A DNA stretch of 64,000 nucleotides from Paulownia fortunei (lineage: Eukaryota; Streptophyta; Magnoliopsida; Lamiales; Paulowniaceae): the NCBI GenBank assembly GCA_019321725.1, contig CM033120.1, forward strand, positions 12,678,278 through 12,742,277. The letters run 5' to 3'. The translations under genes were made by a program, and so were the position numbers. Below, one piece after another: positions 24,301 to 35,765 of the stretch. The number at the start of each line of letters is the position of its first letter. The stretch's first letter is position 1. Under the pieces are notes generated by a model. The model ran no database searches and was not told the DNA's origin. It saw nothing but the letters and a program-made list of their open reading frames with translations.

Positions 24301-24662
24301 CAGCATTTGGCGGTATTCATTAACTTGGGAACATACTTCCTCATTGGCATGCCTATTGCTGGTCTCCTCGGATTCAAGTTTAAACTACATGCCAAGGTAA
24401 AAAAAAATTTCAAACACTCATTTCTGCCTGAAATTGAACACAAACTCAAAGTTGCCACAAACTCTCTCCTGTCAAAATAGCATATACAATCACTATTCTT
24501 TCTGTTGACAAAAATCTCTTGGCACAGGGATTATGGATTGGCTTAATCTGTGGTCTAACAGTCCAGATGATAGGTCTTTTGCTGCTCTCAAAGTTCACAA
24601 AATGGACAAGAATAGAGCTGTCCCAAGATTCATCAGCCAAGATTGTTGAAGGAGATGTATGA
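21373..24662 (+). CDS. MATE-family efflux transporter (DETOXIFICATION/DTX type)
   Basis: Seven exons (21373-21633, 22873-23417, 23630-23716, 23809-23865, 23955-24193, 24278-24396, 24528-24662) join in phase to 480 residues, the usual MATE length. All junctions are GT-AG. Family landmarks are [12 protein letters not shown] just after exon junction 1, the [19 protein letters not shown] segment, [28 protein letters not shown] and ARGCGWQ. Twelve hydrophobic helices are expected in two bundles. Members export alkaloids, flavonoids, hormones or xenobiotics with a proton or sodium gradient at the plasma membrane or tonoplast. The sequence best fits the DTX10-19-like subgroup, but the substrate cannot be deduced. 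The start is the ATG at 21373, preceded by an acidic, Gly-rich N-terminus. Intron 1 is 1.24 kb. Confidence 0.9.
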
Positions 24663-25733
24663 ATTTTGTGTAGGTGGTGAAGATTTACACGTATAACCAA
24701 GAGAAATTCCAGAAATTAATTTCTTTCTAATCGGCTATAAAGATTCAACTTTTCACATGAAAAACAAATGTATTAAATTTATTTTCTGCAGATCATAATT
24801 GTTAATTCGAAATGAAATCCACATTGTGAGATGTTAAAATATACTGGAATATTGATTTATGTGGATCATGCTTATTTTACATCTATGATACAATTTATGT
24901 ATGTAATTGGTTTTGACACATAGATGTCAAAAATTAAAAATCACCTAAAAGAATTCCTTTCGGCCTCTTTTGGACTTTTTGGCTAGGCCTTAAATTCTTA
25001 CATCGATGCTTCTATGTATTAATTCATTTTGTGTTTATGTTTTTTTAAATGTTACATTTGTACGATATGTATTAATTGTATGTATTTTTGTTAAATATTT
25101 TATTTTTTAATGTATTGGGCATATATATATTTGTCAAATACTTTATATTTTGTCAAGTGAGATACGTTATATTATATCCAATCGAGGCATGTAGATCAAT
25201 ATCAAGTAACAGTACAACTATACCTTACATCCCCACAAAAGCCTAAGGATTTTCAAGTTTGAACTTATAACAAGTCTGAGTTTGAATTCAAACATAGGTG
25301 CACAAAAGTTCGCAAACGAACCATAAACTTTTATTTTTTAATTTATTTTATTTTATATTACAAATTATAGTAATAATTTTTTTGAAAAACTCAGTCTCAC
25401 TTGCAGCCCTCCATTCCGTTGTCATTTGTAAATTTTCCAGCCTGATGAGGTTTATTAATTAAGCAAACTACGTTGTGTCTGTCATTGAACAAAAAAGGAT
25501 ATGAATCCAAACCTTCCAATCCAATTCTACATACGCCAGGTCCTCTCCAGGACAATATTTTCCTAACCGTTGAGTCTATACATATTTGCCAGGCGTGCAA
25601 CACCTTATTCTACCAAGTAAAAACATAAATACGGGTAAACCCGAATTTATTAGTACAGGAAACAAACTTTATTGTCTTGCTTTATTCCTCCACTTCTTCG
25701 TTTTTGCAACGGTAACCTCTCACATTAATCCCC
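24663..25733. other. Intergenic DNA between the MATE and phytocyanin genes
   Basis: The first 200 bases are the likely 3' UTR and polyadenylation region of the transporter, with no perfect AATAAA close to the stop. The rest is A/T-rich without coding signs. The frame at 25397-25603 is unrecognised. Confidence 0.5.
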
Positions 25734-25740
25734 TATATAA
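25734..25740 (+). promoter_or_regulatory. TATA box of the phytocyanin gene
   Basis: TATATAA, about 230 bases upstream of the start codon, followed by a pyrimidine-rich leader (25760-25860). This combination is typical of a plant core promoter. Confidence 0.55.
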
Positions 25741-25969
25741 TCCCATTCCCACCCCGACTATTTCCTTGTCCTTCACTCTCCATCTCCTCCACTCTTTCCA
25801 TCTATATCTACACAGCATTTATTCCTGTTTCAGTCCCTTTCAACCTTTTCTTCTGAACTATCCAGAATTTCTTTGAAGCTGCCTCACTGATTGTCTTCCA
25901 TTATATAATAGATAAAAGAGAAGAAGAAAAAGAAAAGATCGTACTCTGTTACCTCTTCTCATTTCCTCC

Positions 25970-27123
25970 ATGGCTGATCATCAGAGATGTGTTCTTCTCT
26001 TTATTGTGTTCTTTTCTTGTTTTACATACTCCTCGTATGGTTATCAGTTCGTTGTTGGAGGTAGAGATGGATGGGTGGTAAAACCTTCTGAAGACTACAA
26101 TCACTGGGCTGAAAGGATGAGATTCCAAGTCAATGACACCCTCTGTGAGTTTCTTATGAATGTTTTTTTTCCTTTCTTTTCTTTATTTTTTGTTTGTAAA
26201 AATGAAATCATTTAATATTTTGCTTTTGGGTTTTTGTAGTGTTTAAATATAAGAATGGATCAGATTCAGTGCTGGAGGTGAATAGAGATGATTATGCCAA
26301 TTGCAATACCGGAAATCCTTTACAAAAACTTGACGGTGGAAATTCAGTCTTCAAGTTTGATCGTTCGGGGCCGTTCTATTTCATCAGTGGCATCAAGGCC
26401 AACTGTGACCAGGGCCAAAAGTTGATCATTGTTGTCTTAGCTGTCAGGAACCGCTCCACGCCGCCACCAAATGCTCCTACCCCCGCCGCCGCTCCACCAA
26501 AAGGTTCCTCACCTTCCCCGTCTCCGACAGGTGTAACTCCCGCACCGGCTAGCTCACCCTTGTCTCCATCTCCGTCGGGTGGAGCTCTGGTACCAGCTAG
26601 CTCACCCTTGTCTCCATCTCCGTCGGGTGGAGCTCTGGCACCAGCTGGCTCACCCTTGTCTCCATCCCCGTCTGGTGGAGCTCCGGTACCAGCTAGCTCA
26701 CCCTTGTCTCCATCTCCCTCCGGTGGAGCTCCGGCACCAGCTAGCTCACATTTGTCTCCATCTCCCTCCGGTGGAGCTCCGGCACCAGCTAGCTCACCCT
26801 TGTCTCCATCCCCGTCGGGTGGAGCTCCGGCACCAGCCAACGCACCCTCATCTCCATCTCCGGCGGCTGAAGCTCCTGGACCGGCAATCCACGGCTTAGG
26901 GCCGTCTCCGGCGGCTACTTACCCGGCGCCACCTTCATCGACAACCCCTGGGTCCCCTAATTCTTCTACACCGGGGAGCGGCACTCCGGCGGATGTTAAT
27001 GCACCGGGTGGTTCTCCGCCACGTTCTTTAGCAGCGGCATCGTGCACTCCTTCGATTGTCTTGGTGTGGACATTGTCACTTGTCTTAAGTGTGGGTTTGG
27101 GTGACTTTATCGTTTCTCCTTAA
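25970..27123 (+). CDS. Early nodulin-like phytocyanin with an AGP-like Pro-rich tail
   Basis: Two exons (25970-26144, 26240-27123) give 352 residues; one intron inside the plastocyanin-like domain is usual for this family. There is a signal peptide (1 to about 24), then a phytocyanin domain (about 25-127) with the structural pair Cys80 and Cys114. The copper ligand positions are changed: Asp67 for the first His, Ser108 for the Cys, Asn113 for the second His. It therefore should not bind type-1 copper, which defines the ENODL class. A Ser/Pro/Ala-rich region (about 130-320) with AP, SP and TP motifs should be hydroxylated and arabinogalactosylated. A hydrophobic C-terminus suggests a GPI anchor. 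Family knowledge places such proteins at the plasma membrane in cell-surface signalling and reproduction. Confidence 0.9.
26551..26838 (+). repeat. 48-bp coding minisatellite, six copies
   Basis: Six in-frame, near-identical 48-bp units encode the 16-residue repeat SPLSPSPSGGAxxPAS (residues about 163-258), followed by one degenerate unit. Unit variants (AL/AP, S/G, P/H) show point divergence after duplication. Copy number probably varies among accessions, lengthening or shortening the glycosylated stalk. Confidence 0.9.
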
Positions 27124-28621
27124 ATGTTTCGAAAATATGAATATTTGATTTATTTTTGGTAGTGAATATTTTGTTATAAGTGTTATTTGTCTTATTATTT
27201 GTGATCGATTTGAATTTATGAGTACGTACATTTATTCTAGGGTCTATCAAGAACGTTTTTCTTGTCTTGATCTTCTTGATTTCAAATATTTGTTGTGAAT
27301 ATCTAGAATTAATTTTCCGTGCCAGTTTCTTGTCCAGTCATCCATTTTTTTTTTTGTGATTCATTTCTCTATTTTAAATTAAATTAATTACATAAATATA
27401 AAATCAATTGCCTTGCTGTTGGTTGGTTCAATTGTACTCAAATTAGATCAAATATTATATAGCTGAATTACAAAATTTATATTTGAGATTTGAATTATTT
27501 TTTAAAATATATTGGACATGTTCACAAATTCTTAGAAAATTTTGAAAAAAAAAATGCTAGAAAAACAAAAATTGAAAAAAAAAAAAAAAAACCAGAGTCC
27601 CAAATGAGTTGAAATAGTACCTAAAACTACTTTTTTTCTTTATGTAAATGTCAAAATCGCCCTTGCACTCTAAACATTGATTTCATTTATAAAGTTGAAA
27701 AAAAAAAATAAAGAACTGTTTTTTTCACATTTGTTGCAACAATTGTTAAAAATAGTGACATAACAAGCATTGACAATTACATAATAAAATTCATCCAAGT
27801 TCACAGAAAAATATGAGGACTAGTTTATTTTGTTCACATAGTTGGGATAATTTGAAAATAATAAGGGAAGAGTTAGGATTTTAATAGATGGGGCTAAATT
27901 CGATTGTCAAACTATTATTTTTATATATAAAAAATTATTTTTTTATTAATTTTTTTCTTAACTAATTATTAAAAATAAAAATAAAAATAAAAATATAATA
28001 CGTTATACTTACATATAAATATTTTATATCTATTATATTTGCATAAGTATTTAAACAAAAATTAACTTTTAAATGAAAATATTAATCAAATTTAATTCAA
28101 TCCAACACAAAATAAAATTAATTTACAAGAATTTGAGCATTATTTCATAGTTATTAATCAAATTAAATAATTTTTATATTATGAAAAACCTACACTTATG
28201 ATTTTTTGCAAAATAAAAGTTAGTATAGTTTTAAATAATAAACAACAAAAGTGGAATCAAATAAGTTAAAAATTAAAAAAAATCACAATAAGGAGTATTT
28301 TTTGACTAAAATATCCATATTTTTAGAAAAAGAATCATAATAAATTTTGAAGGTTAGTACAAATATTTTTTAAAATTTTTTATCAATAATAAATTCTATT
28401 ACCTAAATTTTTTGTAAAGTTTAAAAATAATTTTAGAACATCTCTGAATTTAATAAATTTATATATTCGATATAGGATTATGAAATTTGAGGGGACGATT
28501 AGAATAATTTAATTATTTTAGGGGGACAAATTTTTAAATTTATTAAAATTTATATACTAAAATTATACATTTAAAAAATTGATCATTGAAAATAATGCTT
28601 GTCATATTACGCATCATAAAT
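27124..28621. other. A/T-rich intergenic DNA downstream of the phytocyanin gene
   Basis: The 3' flank of the phytocyanin gene is followed by extremely A/T-rich sequence with homopolymer runs. No coding or repeat structure beyond low complexity is visible. Confidence 0.5.
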
Positions 28622-28822
28622 GCATGTTAGTGTACAAATTATTTTTTAATATATATTTGATTTAAATCGTATATTCATTTAGTGTGGTGCATGTCAGTGT
28701 ACAAATTATTTTTTAATATATATTTGATTTAAATCATATATTCATTTAATGTGGTGCATGTCAGTGTACAAATTATTTTTTAATATATATTTGATTTAAA
28801 TTGTATATTCATTTAGTGTGTA
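28622..28822. repeat. 67-bp tandem repeat, three copies
   Basis: Three nearly identical 67-bp units begin at 28622, 28689 and 28756, each starting GCATGT(T/C)AGTGTACAAA and containing ATATATTTGATTTAAAT. The third copy loses identity at its end near 28822. Only a few substitutions separate the units, so the amplification is fairly recent. A/T-rich arrays of this kind can act as matrix-attachment or origin-like DNA; that role is speculative. Confidence 0.9.
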
Positions 28823-31800
28823 TTTATGAAGTAGGGCATGAAACGAGATACCATATTAGAATAGAAAATTCAAAAAAATGTTAAAGAGAATAGTTTGTTA
28901 CAGCAAACATGTAGTTTTATTTTACATTAAGGTAGAAACAAATTTAGGATTAGGAAAGAAGCTCATTGTGATATTTTGTGCATGTAATTTATTTGAGTTT
29001 AGTGCAATATATATAATTTTTTTTCTCCTTCCTTTTGCTTTGAGGGTCACAATGTTCAACACAATTATTACCATAGATTTTTTGCTAAAAAATTAAAGGA
29101 AGCATTAAAAGTGCTATGAATGTATTATTAAAAAATAAGGAAAAAACATTGATGAAAAATAAATGCTCCATTTACAAGTCATAAATCTCATAAGGAAAAA
29201 ACACTAAGAAATAGAAAAGGTGATTAAATGGCCCTTTTGCAATTAACTCATGGATGTTAATTATATTTAAGTTAAAAGAAAAAAAAAAGGATATTGAAGG
29301 TGGTAGTAATTTAGGTTGAGAAATTAATCCCTCTACTACTTTAATTTTATTTTTTTTGATAATTCAAGTATCTTAACTTGCGCCAAAATATATCCTAAAA
29401 TTTCAAAGTTCTATATTGCGAAATATGTGCATTTCTATGTATAAGTAACCGCTTCTAAAATAATTGTTCTATACCAAATTTCGGGTGCAGGGTGTCAATG
29501 ACATCAAAGTGATTGCTCCATATCGAAATTTAGCCATAGGTACCTACCAAAATTCGAACTCTCACCCCACCCTACCGCTGAAAGCGAGTAACATGTTGAT
29601 TGATCCATTAGTTAAACTGTACCCGAGCTACTTTAATTTTAATTTGGATATGAATAAGTGAGGTCATGGAAGCATTTTTAATTGAAATAATTAATTAAAT
29701 AATGTTAGAATTCTTGATTTTAATGAGAAAAATTCAAAAAAAATTTTTTACAACTTTACATTTTATGATTATGTGCTTTATTTTATAATATTAGTCTTTT
29801 TTCTTTCTTTTTGACTAAAACCTAATGTCCAAACATATTATCCGGCTAATAAATACGAGCTAGTGACAACTTTCACACATTGAACACTATTTTTTTGTCT
29901 TCATCTTTGTCGACTGAAAAAAAAAATCATTTCGTCATTGATGATGTTAAATAAAAGAAATTTGTTTTTGAATTATTTTTTTTATCAAAATAGTTAAAAG
30001 GTCAAATATCCCATAAAAAATATTAAAAATAAAACAAAAATAAAAGGCAACCTACAATATTAATATTCTTTTCATCAAACATTGCTATATGGAATTATGA
30101 TGCAGACCATTCCCCATTCACATGAAAATGGCATGATTCTGGCATAAATTAAAAAAATTAAAATAAAGAAAAAAGAATTAATCAAAGGCCAGCTGGATAT
30201 ACAAGTCCACATCTTCTTTAATTTATTTGTGCTAAGTCTTGGTTTAACCCTTAAAATCAGTGAGAAGCAACCGCTAGCAAAAAGGACATATTGGTCCACC
30301 CCTTGCCATTAATCTCATAAAACGCGGATACCAATTTCTAATTGTCCTAATTTATTTTTTCAATCATTCATCTAAGAGGGCATTGATTGGTCACAAAAAA
30401 ATGTTCTCATTTTTTAAGAAAATAACAATTATAATTCATTTGTATTTGACTCGTAAGGGTGCATGATGTAGCCGGTGTTCGAGACCTCACCAGAGCTCCG
30501 CAACAGGTCGGGTTCAAATATTCGAATAACACTAATTTATATTGACTTATGCTCAAAATATGTTAGGTTTATTAGGGTGATTTCTAATTAAAATTTATAA
30601 TACATAAGTTAGATGGGATTCGAAAAAATATAAAAAAATAAATAACAAAAATATAAGTAAGAAATTTAAAATTATATTATCTGTCTATTGTAATAATTGG
30701 GGAGTATTTATAGATATTAGTTATGTGTGGGACACGTGAGTTTTGAAAATTTGACAGTTTATCAACTATTCAGTAATAGAGACGTGACTCACAAACAAGT
30801 GTGAATGATCTGGTCGGATCACGATCTTGATAAAAAAAATATATGGACTCGAGTAGATAAGGTTCAGCACGGAAGGTAAGATGATAAAACATATTATTTA
30901 TACATAAGTGCTTATATCTAATGAATGGTGAATTGGAAATTTGCCATCAATTTGAATCTTTCATTTCAATATGTTGTTTCATGGTATTTTATAATACATT
31001 TCATGTGTATAAAAATATTTTTTTAAAAATATATAATTAATATTAATCGAATGTATGAATGTATTCTATAGGAATAGAGAATCCGACAAGGTTTGTCACG
31101 AATTTTTGGAAATTGACTTTAAGGATTTTGTGAAAATTTGACTTTACGATGAATTAATTTGAATATTTAGATACAAATTCAATAATTACCTTGATTAGAA
31201 ATTTAACAGTAGACAATAAATTATATTTGAAGTGTTTACTCCAAAAAACAATAAAAAATTGGCCTCCACTGATTTTTGATTTTCAATTTTGAGAGGGAGG
31301 ATGAGAAGGACTGTTTGACCACATATATTTGGAGAGTAGCCTTAAATCAATTACAATTACAACATCTTCATTCATCTTTAATTCTTTATGTAATGCCATT
31401 AATTGTCAGAATGGTAAATTATTTAAAACATCTCATAAATCCATATATCTTATAATAATATTTTAAATTGTATAAAACATTTGATCTTGTTTTAAAAAAT
31501 ATATCTTGAAATATAAAAATATAACAAAACCACGTAGCTTATGAGTTGGAAGCAATGACAATTTTATAATTTAAATATTAAAATTAAGAAAAAATCTTAA
31601 AATCATAAAAAAAAAATAAGTTAGAATTTCATTACTTTTTTTAAGAAGCTTATAGGATTTAATATTTATTTTTAAGAGTTGATTTTTTTTTTTCCCTTTT
31701 TTCCTTTGATAAAACTGTGGATGCATCAGAAACCACCAAGGGAAAAGAAATGAAAAAGAACAAAATCAAAGTCCCTTTATTAGTTGTGGCCCCAAAATAA

Positions 31801-31919
31801 TGCTGTTCTGGCAAAGTGGTACCCTCTCTGCCAATCACCAATTTCTTCCAAGGAATTATTCATAAAATGCTATCCACAGGCTTGGTAAAAGCTACTTTAC
31901 ACCATTTAGGCTTAAATTA
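28823..31919. other. A/T-rich intergenic DNA with degraded repeats
   Basis: No gene supported. Apart from a tRNA-like SINE remnant around 29470-29640, one G+C-richer phrase at about 30455-30530 (around GCTCCGCAACAGGTCGGG) looks like a fragment of an old repeat. The remainder is low-complexity A/T DNA. Confidence 0.45.
29470..29640 (-). mobile_element. Possible tRNA-derived SINE remnant
   Basis: On the minus strand this island contains a box-A-like stretch (AACTAATGGATCAATC) and, about 45 bases further on, a box-B-like GAGTTCGAATT. That is the spacing of a tRNA-type internal Pol III promoter. It is more G+C-rich than its surroundings. No poly(A) tail or target duplication is evident, so the call is weak. 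Confidence 0.25.
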
Positions 31920-32120
31920 ATGAGAAATGCATTTTTTTTTTTTTTTTATAACCCAGATTCCTAGCTTGCGCCACACTAATTCTGGACCTCCTAGACACAT
32001 GTCCCTAGCACCTAGAAGGGGGTAAATCGCGGGATATGCCTCAACCAACACCCAGGTTCCCAACAAGAACTGTACACTTCTGCGCACAAGGAGCCCAACC
32101 CACAGTGATGAGAAATGCAT
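31920..32120 (-). mobile_element. SINE insertion with perfect 13-bp target-site duplication
   Basis: The sequence atgagaaatgcat occurs at 31920-31932 and again at 32108-32120. Between them lies a 175-bp insert that starts with about 16 T on the plus strand, which is the poly(A) tail read on the minus strand. It is far richer in G+C than its flanks. Its minus-strand 3' end reads GCAAGCTAGGAATCTGGGTT followed by the A tail, resembling the tail common in plant tRNA-derived SINEs. A degenerate box B may be present at the 5' part (GTTGGGAACCTGGG). The perfect duplication implies a recent insertion. Confidence 0.8.
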
Positions 32121-35100
32121 ATTTTAATTAGGGTTGAAGTGGATAACATTTGGAATAAAGTTGGTCTCAAAATCAATCACTCAATTTCAATAATTTTTTT
32201 TTTAATTCGATATTCACATTTGATTTGATTAATATTAAAAGTGGATGATTTTCTTCTTACATGATAGGCGAATAAATATTGACGTGACAAAAATTTATAC
32301 ACATTCAAAGTGGATATTCGTCACATTAACTCCTATTATGATACAGTCGCTCACTCCACATGAAATCTAAAAGTAGGGTTCGAGAATTCACTCACTAACA
32401 AACACACCCACAAGAGGTCAAAATGCTCCCTGAAAAAATTACCAATCCTTCATATTATGCCTCAAATATTTTACCATTCTACCATTTCAAGTTGGGACTC
32501 AATAACTTATTTTTTTAAAAATAAGAATGATATCTCAAATTTTATAATTAAAATATTAAATTCGAGTATATTCGTTTACTCTAATTTTTTTGAACATTAC
32601 TTTCATCTAAGTCATTAATTTTATTCAATTAATTTTTAATATTCAAATAAGATGAATAATGTATTCTTTTTTTTTTTTTAAATAATCACTGAATAATAGG
32701 GAGTTCATGGTACAATGCAACGTGTCTCTCAGTTGTCCATCTTCAACAATTTTGATGAGACCTACATTTAATTTCTAGTGCCCCTACGGAACTATCCATA
32801 CATATATATACATCTGCCGACTTGGAGCACATCAAATGGTTCAATTTTGACTCATTTAATGTCGGCAACAAGATGATGTTAGACTTAATGAAAACGATCA
32901 ATAATGGTATAACTAATCATAATAATATAAAATTATCCAAAAATAAATTAAATAATTAAATCAAAAGTATATTTTGACTTATAGTGCTTTTACATGAATT
33001 CATGGTGATAAACATAAAATAATTGATTTAGGTTAATTTCTTTTACAATCAATCTCCATAAATTCTCAAGGTGATATAAAAAAAAAAAAAAAAAAATAAT
33101 TGATTTGATTTGGTACTACAATCCTACATTATTTTTATAGCAAGTCAATTAAAAGTCATCGTTATGGACGGCAATAGGATATGTTTTCAAAACGCGAGAC
33201 TTATCTCACCAAAATTTTTAAAAATTCAAACTTAAATTCGAATTTGAATTAAACTCACTAAATTTATTAGACCTGCTTTATATATATTTCTTATAATAAT
33301 ACCACTAAAATTTGCTAAAAAAAATATTATATAAAAATATATAAATTAAAATAATAAATAAATAAATTAAAAAATAAAAAATCAAGACACTTCAAACTCA
33401 TTTATAACTTTACAAACCCACTTTAAATCGATCATAATATACCCAAATAATAAATATTTTTAGAGCCCAAATACCAAATCACTTATTAGCTTTATTAAAT
33501 TAAATAATTCATAATATAAATGTTGAAAAACTAAGTAAAGCAAACAGATGATACCTATGCTTTTTATGAAAATAAGTGCTAATCTTGATCGAATTTGATT
33601 CCAATTTTCAAATGAAAAATAGTTGCATATGCTTGGGTACTTGTCCACAAGGTTAATGATTGCCATTTTTTTTTTCCCCTTATAGTTCCTATACCATTCC
33701 TTTCAAAGACTGTTTTAAATAAAGGTTGCTTGCTTTAGCACCAAACAACACTCGCTTTTCTGATATAACTTTAGCTGTCGCTAAAGCATTTTAGTCTATA
33801 CACGAGGGACTTATTCCCAAGCAATTGAAGAAACAAAAATGGAGACTAGAAAATTTAAAATTTTTAATTAAAAAAATTGTACATGATTGATGGATATGCT
33901 TTGTTTTCTTTATTTAAGCCCAATATATGAATCTAACCAAAAGAGGTTTTGAAGGCCAACAAACCCAAATTATATGAAAATACCTATAACGTTGATATCT
34001 CATATTTAAATATGTATAAATATCTTTTTTTATATATTTACAAAGTACACCGTTCATTTTTCTTACTTTCAGTTAGTAAAAATTATTTTTAGAATATTAA
34101 TTGATTTAAGTATTGAAGAAATTTTTTGAGGACAATTCCAGGGCATTCCTCAATGTTTCTTCGTGTTGCGGATAGGAAAGGAAGAGTTGACAGGCAGGAT
34201 CTACTTGCAGTATATCTAGTTAAGTTTATTTTCGCACGTAAGATTTTATCTATTTCAAAATAAAGAATATTTACTCGCATCAATAATATTTGCAATTGTT
34301 TCAAATCAAGAGTGGTCGCTTTTACTCATCTTTTCGTCCCGTCGATGCTATTTTTATAATTGATGAATGCTTCCTCCATACTGTTGTTGACTTCAACGGT
34401 GCAAAGAATATTAAGATTTGAAAGTTTTATAATACTAAAATATCAAAAAAATAATCAATAATGTGACAAAATTGAAAGATAAACAATTTAATTTTGTATT
34501 ATAGAGAATAGAGCATGTATTTTGAAATAAAGAATGAGTGTATACTTCTTGTGTTATTCTCTATGGAGCACTCCATGGATTTTATTGATGAATGTTATCA
34601 TGAGCTCGTTATTGTCATGAGTGAAAATCTCATAGGACCAGGCCCTAGATAACATTAATGGGCCAACTGAGGAATGAAATATATCAATGAAAACAAAGGA
34701 TAGACACGAAAATAAAATGCTAAATCCAATACCAATCTACCACACTTGAATAAAATAAACATAGACACGAAACTGGTGCCCATAATTTCTTAAAGCTCAG
34801 ATACTTAAATTTAGAGTTTCAAATAGGAAAAACTAAAAAAGATATTTTTTGAAAATGAAAAACTAGCATATAAACATAAAAAACGGTCAAATCATTACAA
34901 GTTACAACTTACTAACAAATACACACAAATCTTCCTCAAAAAACCACACGACATTTTCCATTATAAATCATATTGTATTTTTTTTTATATTATATCAATT
35001 ATCCATTACATATAAAAATCTTATTCATATATAATAATAATTAATACAATAAAATAGAAATGGGTTCAAAACTCAATATTTGCTCTAACCAAAACTTTTT

Positions 35101-35309
35101 TTAAAAAAAAAACAAGGAGAATAAGAAGGGCCCTAAAGTTTTGGGTAGCCGCCCCTTTCCTCATCGCAAATTGCGTTGTGCCACCATTTTACATTCTCCA
35201 CTCCTCCTCATTTGTTGAAAAGAAGAAGAAAAAAACAGAAAAAAAGCCTTCTTTTTCTCACCTTTCAGGCGGTCTGAGAAGAAAAAAACATAAAGAACAA
35301 AAAAAGCCA
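32121..35309. other. A/T-rich intergenic DNA upstream of the RALF gene
   Basis: No gene is supported. Long A and T runs (for example 33079-33097) and low-complexity blocks dominate. The last 100 bases form a purine-rich region leading to the RALF promoter. Confidence 0.5.
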
Positions 35310-35315
35310 TATAAG
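35310..35315 (+). promoter_or_regulatory. Candidate TATA box of the RALF gene
   Basis: TATAAG lies 108 bases before the start codon, followed by a GAA-rich leader at about 35340-35360. The spacing suits a leader of about 75 bases. Confidence 0.35.
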
Positions 35316-35417
35316 CAGAGCAAGTGAAGAAAGATTTGAAAAAAAAGAAGAAGAAGAAAGCTTGCATTTAATAAGCAATCTAGCCTATCTGAATTTCTTG
35401 GTGAAGACCCTCCAGTG

Positions 35418-35765
35418 ATGGCTTTCCGAGTGGGGCCGGTTTTCCTGGTGGTGGCATTGGCCGCCATGGCTGTGGTGGCGCATTCCACGGAGCACGCCAT
35501 CTACTATGGGCTGGGGTCGCAGACCGACGACCACGGGCTGGTGGCTGACGCCCTGGAGCTGGACCAGGAGCTGATGATGGAATCCGAAGCCGCACGCCGA
35601 CAGCTTGGAGGGGGCGGATACATCAGCTACGGTGCCCTGAGAAGGAACACCGTGCCCTGCAACCAGCGTGGCCAATCCTACTACAACTGCCGCAGCCACC
35701 AGAAGGCCAACCCCTACAGCCGTGGCTGCACCAGGGCCTCCAATTGCGCTAGAAACAACCGTTGA
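35418..35765 (+). CDS. Rapid alkalinization factor (RALF) peptide precursor
   Basis: A single-exon frame of 115 residues, as usual for RALF genes. The signal peptide (1 to about 21) precedes an acidic propeptide. The site-1-protease type cleavage motif RRQL is at 60-63. The receptor-binding YISY is at 68-71. Four cysteines (81, 91, 104, 110) have exactly the canonical 10/13/6 spacing, with the conserved YYNC and ANPYSRGC segments. The mature peptide of roughly 50 residues is secreted to the apoplast, where this family signals through FERONIA-type CrRLK1L kinases with LLG co-receptors to alkalinise the wall and restrain growth. I use the ATG at 35418; an in-frame GTG just before it is not a plant start. 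The subgroup resembles RALF1/22/23/33. The coding region is G+C-rich compared with its flanks. Confidence 0.95.
   Translation: MAFRVGPVFLVVALAAMAVVAHSTEHAIYYGLGSQTDDHGLVADALELDQELMMESEAARRQLGGGGYISYGALRRNTVPCNQRGQSYYNCRSHQKANPYSRGCTRASNCARNNR

Noticed and set aside
26376..26840. 154-codon Gly/Ala/Asp-rich minus-strand frame
   Set aside because: It is the mirror of the 48-bp repeats in the phytocyanin gene and has no independent support.
28622..28822. Tandem repeat considered as a CRISPR-like array
   Set aside because: The units are contiguous with no unique spacers, and the DNA is plant nuclear.
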